A stretch of 29,171 nucleotides of DNA from JAAYHC01 sp964483175. GTDB lineage: Bacteria; Bacillota; UBA5301. Below the pieces are notes generated by a model. The model saw only the letters and a list, made by a program, of their open reading frames with translations. It was not told where the DNA came from and made no database searches. Location of the stretch: the NCBI GenBank assembly GCA_964483175.1, contig CAZAAT010000025.1, positions 1 to 29,171 on the forward strand, in the 5' to 3' direction. The translations under genes and the position numbers were made by a program. Below, piece after piece: positions 7,369-13,577 of this stretch (position 1 is the stretch's first letter; each line of letters opens with the position of its first letter).

Positions 7369-7851
7369 TCACTCCTCTACTTCGCGCTCTAGTAAGCAAA
7401 CCGCTTGGGCCGCAATGCCTTGACCGGCACCAACAAAACCCAGTCCTTCGGTAGTAGTAGCTTTGACACTAACTACTTCTAGTGGAATTTGCAATCCAGA
7501 TGCGATTTTTTTGCGCATTTCCTGAATATAGGGTGCTATTTTTGGAGCTTCGGCAATCACTACCGCATCAATATTGGCGACCAAATATCCTGCCGAACGC
7601 AACAGGTCGCCGACCTTTTCCAACAATGCGAGGCTGGAAATATCCTTAAACTGAGGGTCGGTATCTGGAAAGTGCTTGCCGATGTCGCCCATCGCTGCAG
7701 CTCCAAGCAGCGCATCCATTATCGCATGTACAAGTACATCTGCATCGGAATGACCGAGCAATCCTTTGGCAAAGGGGATCTCGACCCCGCCAAGTACCAA
7801 GGGCCGCCCCTCGACCATCCGATGAACATCATATCCTATTCCTACCCGCAT
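7369..7851 (-). CDS. ispF: 2-C-methyl-D-erythritol 2,4-cyclodiphosphate synthase
   Basis: Fifth step of the MEP (non-mevalonate) isoprenoid pathway; a trimeric enzyme with zinc. The 160 residues match the family (about 157). The metal ligands are in GIGYDVHRM (Asp and His, residues 8 and 10) and in LGHSDADVLVHAIMDALLG. The FPDTDP loop and the terminal KATTTEGLGFVGAGQGI segment are present. The frame is open farther upstream in ispD, but AAGGAGG lies 9 nt before ATG 7851 and the family N-terminus begins there. It starts immediately after the ispD stop, so IspD and IspF are translationally coupled; in some bacteria they are fused. Confidence 0.96.
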   Translation of the reverse strand: MRVGIGYDVHRMVEGRPLVLGGVEIPFAKGLLGHSDADVLVHAIMDALLGAAAMGDIGKHFPDTDPQFKDISSLALLEKVGDLLRSAGYLVANIDAVVIAEAPKIAPYIQEMRKKIASGLQIPLEVVSVKATTTEGLGFVGAGQGIAAQAVCLLEREVEE

Positions 7852-7852
7852 C

Positions 7853-8530
7853 CTAGTTATCCTCCTTGAGAAAGGCCTCTGCCAGAAGCAAATCTTCCGG
7901 TGTGGTAATCTTAATGTTTTTATATGAGCCGGGGACAACCCGCACTTCATACCCCAGATTTTCAACCAGACCGGCATCATCTGTAGCGCCAAGTCCAACA
8001 CCAAGTCGGTGCGCTTCACAGATGATTTCCCGTTTAAAGGCCTGGGGGGTCTGGATTGACCAGAGTTTCTCACGGGGCAAGGTCTCGCTGACTATGCCAT
8101 CCTCCACCATTTTAACCGTATCTTTAACCGGAACAGCAGCTATCGCCGCCCCGTATTGTTGCGCCGCGGCGATAACTTCGCGAACCAGCTCCGCCTCGAT
8201 TAGCGGTCTCGCCCCATCATGAATGAGTACCAGCTCGGACTCTGTAGAAATCGCATCCAAGCCTTTCTGAACCGACTCCTGCCGGGTTCGACCACCGGCC
8301 ACAGCTCTGGTTATGCCTCCGCCATAAGCTTGTACCACAGTTTCTGAGGCCAAAGCCAGCTCATCTGATCTCACAACCAGCACAATCTCGACTATCTCAG
8401 GCATCCCGGCAAAAACCCGGACGGTTCGGCTTACAACCGGAACGCCACCTAACAGCATAAACTGTTTATTAATCGTACTACCCATCCGTTTGCCAAACCC
8501 GGCAGCCGGGATGATTACCGAAACAGCTAT
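7853..8530 (-). CDS. ispD: 2-C-methyl-D-erythritol 4-phosphate cytidylyltransferase, apparent AUA start
   Basis: Third step of the MEP pathway: CTP plus MEP gives CDP-ME. The nucleotide loop reads PAAGFGKRMGSTINKQF, followed by LIHDGARPLI, AVPVKDTVK and TDDAGLVE, all typical. The first in-frame ATG (8485) lies inside the CTP-binding loop, so starting there would destroy the active site. Upstream to the in-frame TGA (8536..8534) the only codons are GCA ATA GCT GTT TCG GTA ATC ATC before the proline of the loop: no ATG, GTG or TTG. A GGGGGG tract (8543..8538) stands 7 nt before ATA 8530. That start gives 225 residues and the normal N-terminus MAVSVIIPAAG. The alternative is a 1-nt sequence error after the out-of-frame ATG 8537. 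Confidence 0.93.
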   Translation of the reverse strand: MAVSVIIPAAGFGKRMGSTINKQFMLLGGVPVVSRTVRVFAGMPEIVEIVLVVRSDELALASETVVQAYGGGITRAVAGGRTRQESVQKGLDAISTESELVLIHDGARPLIEAELVREVIAAAQQYGAAIAAVPVKDTVKMVEDGIVSETLPREKLWSIQTPQAFKREIICEAHRLGVGLGATDDAGLVENLGYEVRVVPGSYKNIKITTPEDLLLAEAFLKEDN

Positions 8531-8556
8531 TGCTCATCCCCCCAGATACATAGGAA

Positions 8557-8574
8557 AGGCCCCCTAAGGGGCCT
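8557..8574 (-). terminator. GC-rich hairpin between yacL and ispD
   Basis: A 7-bp stem AGGCCCC/GGGGCCT with a 4-nt loop lies 6 nt after the yacL stop on the minus strand. The following tail (TTTCC) is a poor T tract. It may be a weak or partial terminator, or a structure in the ispD leader. It ends about 13 nt before the GGGGGG tract of ispD. Confidence 0.4.
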
Positions 8575-8580
8575 GTTTAG

Positions 8581-9690
8581 TTAATAAGCTTTTACGTCAA
8601 CAGTTCGCTCGAGGACATTTTTGGGCTTGGCGAAGATCATTCGCCCTGCAGCTGTCTGCAAAACACTGGTCACTAGGACTTCGATGGTATCCCCGATATA
8701 GCGACGACCACCATCAACAACAATCATGGTCCCGTCATCCAGATAAGCCACTCCTTGCCCAGCTTCCTTGCCATCTTTAATCACTTGAACAGCCATCTCT
8801 TCGCCAGGTAAGACTACGGGCTTGACCGCATTAGCTAACTCATTAATATTTAGAACCCTTACCCCTTGCAACTCGCAGACCTTATTCAGATTATAATCAT
8901 TGGTTAAAACCTTTCCTCGCATATCCTTGGCCAGCTGAACAATGCGACTGTCAACCTCGGAGATCTCAGGATAATCTTTTTGCACAATACGCACATTAAC
9001 CGGAAGCTCCTTCTGCATCTGGTTCAGAATATCCAAACCACGACGCCCCCGATTTCTTTTGAGTAAGTCCGCCGAGTCCGCAATATGCTGGAGCTCCTCC
9101 AATACAAAACCTGGTACAATTAAATCTCCTTCAATAAAACCAGACTGGCAAATATCGAAGATCCGACCATCAATAATCACACTGGTATCAAGAATTTTGG
9201 GCGCTAACCTGTCCTCTTGGCTCTTATCCCCGTTATCTTTGGCATGCTGGTCGGTAAAGGAAAGCAGATGAAACAAATCCTCTTTTTTCCTGACCAACAG
9301 AGCCATTCCTACATAGCCACACAAGAGACTGATGACAACCGGAAGGAAATCACCGATGAAGGGGACATCCTCGGGGAAAGTCATAGTCAACAAGAATGCA
9401 ACTAGTAGCCCACTAACGGCCCCGATGGTCCCTGCTACCACATCTAAAAACGGTAGTTTGTGCAGATGGGAAAGAATAAAATTTATAATGCCAGCTATCC
9501 ATCGCACCAGAAACGGTGAACCAAGAAATCCTACTATCCCACCGATAATGATAGCGTATAACAGGGTTTGCCGAGTTACCGCTACTGCAACGAATGTACC
9601 TTCATAAAACAAGGGCAATCCGTGCCGGGCCATGTGGTATCCGATAAAGGCTCCTAGAGACAAGAAGAAAAGGCGAAAGAATTTATTCAG
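8581..9690 (-). CDS. YacL-type membrane PIN/TRAM-domain protein
   Basis: Integral membrane protein with a cytoplasmic nuclease-like domain; function unknown. About 369 residues. There are four predicted membrane segments in residues 1-150. A PIN domain follows (LDTSVIIDGRIFDI, VLEELQHIADS, EVDSRIVQLAKD, LTNDYNLNK, with the acidic residues of the family). A C-terminal TRAM RNA-binding domain ends the protein. ATG 9711 has no Shine-Dalgarno sequence. Instead AGAGGAGGTGA, an excellent anti-SD match, lies 21-9 nt into that frame and points to CTG 9690, which gives MNKFFRLFFLSLG, like other YacL N-termini. GTG 9699 overlaps the SD. The start is therefore uncertain (9690 or 9711). Orthologues sit next to ispD and disA throughout the Firmicutes. 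Confidence 0.9.
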   Translation of the reverse strand: MNKFFRLFFLSLGAFIGYHMARHGLPLFYEGTFVAVAVTRQTLLYAIIIGGIVGFLGSPFLVRWIAGIINFILSHLHKLPFLDVVAGTIGAVSGLLVAFLLTMTFPEDVPFIGDFLPVVISLLCGYVGMALLVRKKEDLFHLLSFTDQHAKDNGDKSQEDRLAPKILDTSVIIDGRIFDICQSGFIEGDLIVPGFVLEELQHIADSADLLKRNRGRRGLDILNQMQKELPVNVRIVQKDYPEISEVDSRIVQLAKDMRGKVLTNDYNLNKVCELQGVRVLNINELANAVKPVVLPGEEMAVQVIKDGKEAGQGVAYLDDGTMIVVDGGRRYIGDTIEVLVTSVLQTAAGRMIFAKPKNVLERTVDVKAY

Positions 9691-9760
9691 CGTCTTCACC
9701 TCCTCTCTCATGGCTACTATAACTGCAAAAAGGTTTTAATTAGTTCCCTTGCCCATTAAT

Positions 9761-10258
9761 TTATTCAGCCATGGCCGTTGCGTTCTGCAAAGTTTGTTCT
9801 AAAAGTTCCCTCACCTCTTCTTCAGTTGTATTGCCAGCCAAAACGAGTTCACTCACCAAAATCTGTCTGGCGTTTTCAAGCATTTTCCGCTCCCCAGTCG
9901 ACAACCCTTTTTCCTGCTCGCGAACGGAGAGGTATTTGACCACCTCAGTCAACTCAAAGATATCTCCAGACTTAATTTTCTCCAGGTTTGCTCGGTAACG
10001 CCGATTCCAGTTGGATGACATCATTTCCGTCTCGCCATCTAAGATTTCCAGAACCTTTGGAATCTCTTTTTCACTGATTACCTCCCGCAAACCGATGTCT
10101 GCTACCGAGTTTACGGGTACCATAACCTTCATATCGCCGACCGGGAGGTGCATAATATAATAACTTTGTTTTTCTCCCAGCACTTCACGCTCTTCGATCG
10201 CCTCGATAATCCCGGCCCCGTGCATCGGATAAACCACACGGTCCCCGATATTGAACAT
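9761..10258 (-). CDS. CarD/CdnL-type RNA polymerase-binding transcription regulator
   Basis: Cytoplasmic factor expected to bind the RNA polymerase beta subunit and stabilise open complexes, especially at rRNA promoters. The 165-residue protein has the N-terminal Tudor-like RNAP-interaction domain (MFNIGDRVVYPMHGAGIIEAI...DMKVMVPVNS, residues 1-60). A helical DNA-contacting C-terminal domain follows (SSNWNRRYRANLEKIKSGD, SVREQEKGLSTGERKML). Start ATG 10258 has GGAGG 7 nt upstream; the longer open frame has no ribosome-binding site. Two tandem promoters lie upstream. It is probably the first gene of carD-yacL-ispD-ispF-CBS-gltX. Confidence 0.93.
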   Translation of the reverse strand: MFNIGDRVVYPMHGAGIIEAIEEREVLGEKQSYYIMHLPVGDMKVMVPVNSVADIGLREVISEKEIPKVLEILDGETEMMSSNWNRRYRANLEKIKSGDIFELTEVVKYLSVREQEKGLSTGERKMLENARQILVSELVLAGNTTEEEVRELLEQTLQNATAMAE

Positions 10259-10306
10259 CGTTTTGCCTCCATTTCTAGATTTCCATAATGATTTATTGTA
10301 ACAATA

Positions 10307-10336
10307 ATTGTATCGTATTCTAGTCAAGAAAGTCAA
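10307..10336 (-). promoter_or_regulatory. carD proximal promoter (P2)
   Basis: On the minus strand TTGACT (10336..10331) and TACAAT (10312..10307) are 18 nt apart, giving a start near 10300 and a leader of about 40 nt before carD. Confidence 0.6.
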
Positions 10337-10346
10337 TAAAATTTGT

Positions 10347-10376
10347 ATTATATCATTGAGCCTTGGTGGTTGTCAA
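10347..10376 (-). promoter_or_regulatory. carD distal promoter (P1)
   Basis: On the minus strand a perfect TTGACA (10376..10371) and a perfect TATAAT (10352..10347) are 18 nt apart. The -35 lies in one arm of the inverted repeat GGTTGTCAA/TTGACAACC, whose other arm holds the -35 of the divergent plus-strand gene. Confidence 0.75.
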
Positions 10377-10429
10377 CGTTTTTGGCAGCAGAAAAATAGC
10401 AACGTCACCTCGCTCAAGCTTACGTTGCC

Positions 10430-10459
10430 TTGACAACCTAATTTTAGGATAGTTATAAT
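10430..10459 (+). promoter_or_regulatory. Promoter of the plus-strand Cys-rich gene
   Basis: Perfect TTGACA (10430..10435) and perfect TATAAT (10454..10459), 18 nt apart. Transcription should begin near 10466, which excludes ATG 10463 as the start of the following gene. Confidence 0.8.
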
Positions 10460-10489
10460 GAAATGGATGATGGAAAGAAGGTGTGTTTA

Positions 10490-10888
10490 GTGGATGGCTC
10501 TAATTACGACAAGTTTCAACAGACCGTATCCCAATGCCTGATCAGACACAAAAGCATCCTTGATGTCACTACCAAACTTCAAGAGTCCTGCGCCCGAATC
10601 AACAGAGCTGTAGCTAAGTCCGTAACGATCTGTGGATGCGTCCGAGTTAGGGCAGAGCGACAAGCTTTTCCACATGATCTAGAGTCCTATAGCGATTTAA
10701 AGGCTTACATGCACACCCACCTCGAAGGCGACCTGTGCCCGCATTGTAAAGAGGTAATCGAAGCTGAAATCGGACGAACTCAATTTTATATCGCCGCTTT
10801 GTGTGATTTACTCGAACTGAATATGAAAGACGTTTTAGCCAAAGAACATTCGCGGGTAGCCACTCTGGGCTGTTACACTTTAACTTAA
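10490..10888 (+). CDS. Conserved small Cys-rich protein of unknown function
   Basis: About 132 residues, probably cytoplasmic; I recall a similar family in Clostridia near disA, possibly filed under a DUF name (DUF1573), but I cannot confirm it. Visible features are a CGC motif (about residue 45), a CPHC motif in EGDLCPHCKEVIEAEIG, and a helical segment TQFYIAALCDLLELNMKDVL that recalls MazG-type pyrophosphatases without their full acidic motif. The Cys pairs could bind a metal. The frame is open from ATG 10463, but the promoter's start point lies after it. AGAAGG lies about 8 nt before GTG 10490. It is divergent from carD and convergent with disA, with only 3 nt between stop codons. Confidence 0.85.
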   Translation: MDGSNYDKFQQTVSQCLIRHKSILDVTTKLQESCARINRAVAKSVTICGCVRVRAERQAFPHDLESYSDLKAYMHTHLEGDLCPHCKEVIEAEIGRTQFYIAALCDLLELNMKDVLAKEHSRVATLGCYTLT

Positions 10889-10891
10889 AAA

Positions 10892-11962
10892 TTACAGATG
10901 TTGATCGATCAAGGCCTGTTCTCGGAAACGACGCAGGCCTTCTTTGATCGCCCTGGCCCGCACTTCCCCAATTCCTTCGACCGCATCGAGTTCTTCAATG
11001 GAAGCATCAAGAATCCGCGGTAGCGTACCGAAGGTCTGGACTAGATTTTCGATAACCGGCATTGGTAAACGCGGAATCTTGGACAAAGTCCGAAAACCAC
11101 GTGGAGTTATTAGGGTTTCTAAGGCATTCATGCTGCCGCCATGTCCTAAGGCACGGGTAATTAAGTTGAGATCTAACAAGTCCTCCGAACTCCACTTCGA
11201 CAACATCGTCCAGATCTCTTCGGGCGAGCGTTTCTCTTCAGCACTCTTATAGTCTCTGATGACCAGCAGCCCTTCATCTTCGATGTCGACCATTAACTCC
11301 TCGAGCTGCATGCTGACTAACCTACCCTCACTGCCCAGCTCACAAATATATTTCTCGATCTCTTTGGAGATCCGGAAAACCATCTGCGCCCTCTGAATCG
11401 CTGTAGCTACATCCATCGCGGTCACCAAATCTTCGAACTCTACCGCAGTTAAATTGGTTAATACCTCGCCGAATACGCTTTTATATTTCTCCAGAGTCTG
11501 TAGGGCCTGATTGGCCTTGGCTAAGATCACACTGACATCATGCAGCATATACTTGCTGCTACCTCGGTAGAGTGTTATCACGTTGCGCCGTTGACTAATT
11601 GAAATGACTAACTCGCCGGTTTGCACAGCCACGCGCTGCGCCGTCCGGTGCCTGGTGCCGGTCTCCATCGAGGGGATTAGCGGATTGGGGATCAACTGAG
11701 TGTTGGCCAGCAAGATCTTTTTCGCATCACGGGAAAGAACTATCGCCCCGTCCATCTTCGCGAGTTCATACAGGGAGGTGGGGCGCATCTCCGTGTCAAT
11801 TTTAAAACCGCCGTCACACATGGCCAAAACTTCTTCGGAATCACCGACGACGATCAAGGCTCCGGTGCGCGCGCGAAGGATGTTTTCAAGGCCTTCGTAT
11901 AAGTCGGTACCGGGGGCCACCATCCGCAGCGTCTCATACAGCTTGTCGTTCATCTCTGCCAT
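10892..11962 (-). CDS. disA: DNA integrity scanning diadenylate cyclase DisA
   Basis: Makes c-di-AMP from two ATP while scanning DNA; in Bacillus it halts at branched DNA and delays sporulation. The 356-residue octameric-type protein has the DAC domain with the catalytic motifs DGAIVLS (residues 71-77) and GTRHRTA (102-108). A helical spine follows, and the C-terminal helix-hairpin-helix DNA-binding domain contains AVEGIGEVRARAIKEGL. Length and motifs are complete. Start ATG 11962 has AGGAGG 11 nt upstream; ATG 11953 is possible. It follows radA by 19 nt, in the order found in Bacillus, where RadA and DisA interact. Confidence 0.97.
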   Translation of the reverse strand: MAEMNDKLYETLRMVAPGTDLYEGLENILRARTGALIVVGDSEEVLAMCDGGFKIDTEMRPTSLYELAKMDGAIVLSRDAKKILLANTQLIPNPLIPSMETGTRHRTAQRVAVQTGELVISISQRRNVITLYRGSSKYMLHDVSVILAKANQALQTLEKYKSVFGEVLTNLTAVEFEDLVTAMDVATAIQRAQMVFRISKEIEKYICELGSEGRLVSMQLEELMVDIEDEGLLVIRDYKSAEEKRSPEEIWTMLSKWSSEDLLDLNLITRALGHGGSMNALETLITPRGFRTLSKIPRLPMPVIENLVQTFGTLPRILDASIEELDAVEGIGEVRARAIKEGLRRFREQALIDQHL

Positions 11963-11981
11963 CGGTCAGTACTCCTCCTGA

Positions 11982-13358
11982 TCACCTGGAAACCGCATAA
12001 TCTAAAGCTTCGCCAATATTTTCTACACCAATTAGGCGTAACCTTTCAAAATTCCTACATTCTTTGCAGTTTGCTTTCGGAACAACTGCCTCCTTAAATC
12101 CAAGTTTGGCTGCTTCGGTCAAACGCGCCTCCACTCGGCTAACCCGCCGAACCTCACCGGAAAGCCCAACTTCTCCAATTATACATAGTCCGGGATCAAC
12201 CGGAAGATTCCTAAAGCTAGAAGCAATGGCCAGCGCCACTCCCAAGTCAACTGCCGGCTCGGCAATCCGTACCCCGCCTGCGACATTCACATAGACATCA
12301 TGATCTTCTAAATGCAATCCCGCCCGCTTTTCTAACACCGCCAATAAGATCGCGACCCGTCCATGATCAAAGCCAATGCTTTGCCGGCGTGCAGTACCAG
12401 CAAAACCAGCCCGAGCAGTCAAAGCCTGGATTTCCACCAAGATCGGCCTCGTCCCTTCAATGGTTGAGACTACTGTTGAGCCGGTGCTACCAGCAGCCCG
12501 TTGGCTGATAAAGAGTTGTGAAGGGTTGTTCACTTCGACCAGACCAGAATCGCGCATCTCAAAGACCCCGATCTCATTTGTAGAGCCAAACCGATTCTTG
12601 GTGGCACGAATAATCCGGTAAAACTGGGCATTGTCTCCTTCAAAACTCAAAACCGTATCCACCATATGCTCCAACACTTTCGGTCCAGCCAGTGATCCGG
12701 CTTTGGTAACATGCCCGATTAACCAGACAGAGACTTGTGCTGTTTTGCCCCAACGGAGCAACTCCGCGGTAGCTTGGCGCACTTGCGCCACACTACCAGG
12801 AGCCGAGGTTAAGTCCGGACAATATGCGGTTTGAATTGAATCGAGAATCAGCAGGGTTGGCTGTAACTCTTCAGCCATAGCAATAATACCGGGGATGTTA
12901 TTTTCGGTAACGACAAAGAGCTGATCGGTTCCGATGCCAAGGCGATCGGCCCGCAATTTGATCTGTTCAACCGATTCCTCACCGGAGACGTACAATACCC
13001 GGCCTTGATCCTCGGACCATAATCCGGCTACCTGTAATAGTAGGGTTGATTTGCCGATGCCTGGCTCCCCACCGACAAGAACCAATGAGCCTGGAACCAC
13101 CCCACCACCCAAGACGCGGTCTAGTTCGGCAAGGCCGGTGCCTACACGAGATTCTGTGCCTCCGCGAGCCTCAGTTATCGGTATTGGTTGACCGCCGGAT
13201 GCAAGCGAGAAACCGGACCGAGAAAACTCGGCCCGGTCTTTGACCGGTCGCTCTTCAACAAGGCTGTTCCAAGCTTGACAGCCTGGACACCGCCCGAACC
13301 ATTTATGCGACTCGGTACCACATTCTGTACAGACAAAGATTGGATGTGACTTTCTCAC
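11982..13358 (-). CDS. radA: DNA repair protein RadA (Sms)
   Basis: A hexameric, DnaB-like helicase that extends branches in recombination. The 458 residues show an N-terminal C4 zinc finger (CTEC and CPGC, Cys 10, 13, 24, 27) and a RecA-like ATPase with Walker A GGEPGIGKST (about 97-104). The RadA signature KNRFGSTNE and a C-terminal Lon-protease-like domain without catalytic Ser-Lys function follow. The start is GTG 13358, with AGGTGG 7 nt upstream, which places the zinc finger at the N-terminus as usual. It follows the DUF2007-like gene by 21 nt and belongs to the ctsR-clpC transcription unit. Confidence 0.97.
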   Translation of the reverse strand: MRKSHPIFVCTECGTESHKWFGRCPGCQAWNSLVEERPVKDRAEFSRSGFSLASGGQPIPITEARGGTESRVGTGLAELDRVLGGGVVPGSLVLVGGEPGIGKSTLLLQVAGLWSEDQGRVLYVSGEESVEQIKLRADRLGIGTDQLFVVTENNIPGIIAMAEELQPTLLILDSIQTAYCPDLTSAPGSVAQVRQATAELLRWGKTAQVSVWLIGHVTKAGSLAGPKVLEHMVDTVLSFEGDNAQFYRIIRATKNRFGSTNEIGVFEMRDSGLVEVNNPSQLFISQRAAGSTGSTVVSTIEGTRPILVEIQALTARAGFAGTARRQSIGFDHGRVAILLAVLEKRAGLHLEDHDVYVNVAGGVRIAEPAVDLGVALAIASSFRNLPVDPGLCIIGEVGLSGEVRRVSRVEARLTEAAKLGFKEAVVPKANCKECRNFERLRLIGVENIGEALDYAVSR

Positions 13359-13379
13359 CCCAGTACCACCTAACTACCT

Positions 13380-13574
13380 TTAATACTCGTCTTGGTCCGG
13401 TCGGGCATCGACCAATTCCTTGGCTACAGCGGCAAATTTAACTGGCACTTGAACAGATCCGCTGCCCGCAATTTTGGTCGGCACCCCGTGCTCTGATAGC
13501 AAGTTCTTAACCTCCATCGCATCGTACACCTCTTGTGTCTCGTACACGGTTACCCAAGTGAGCTTATCAGTCAC
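13380..13574 (-). CDS. Small DUF2007-like (putative signal-transducing) protein
   Basis: A 64-residue soluble protein of unknown function. The start WVTVYETQEVYDAMEVKNLLSEHGVPTKI resembles the beta-helix-beta layout of DUF2007, in which a short strand is followed by an amphipathic helix and the phrase 'hgip/gvp'. The ending KELVDARPDQDEY is acidic. The start is GTG 13574 with GGGGG 8 nt upstream. It begins 3 nt after the clpC stop codon and precedes radA, so it is cotranscribed with them. The family call is by eye. Confidence 0.75.
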   Translation of the reverse strand: MTDKLTWVTVYETQEVYDAMEVKNLLSEHGVPTKIAGSGSVQVPVKFAAVAKELVDARPDQDEY

Positions 13575-13577
13575 TGG

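Noticed and set aside
8479..8537. ispD as a frameshifted pseudogene
   Set aside because: The whole downstream frame is intact with all catalytic motifs and the SD is at ideal distance from ATA; an error or unusual start fits better than decay.
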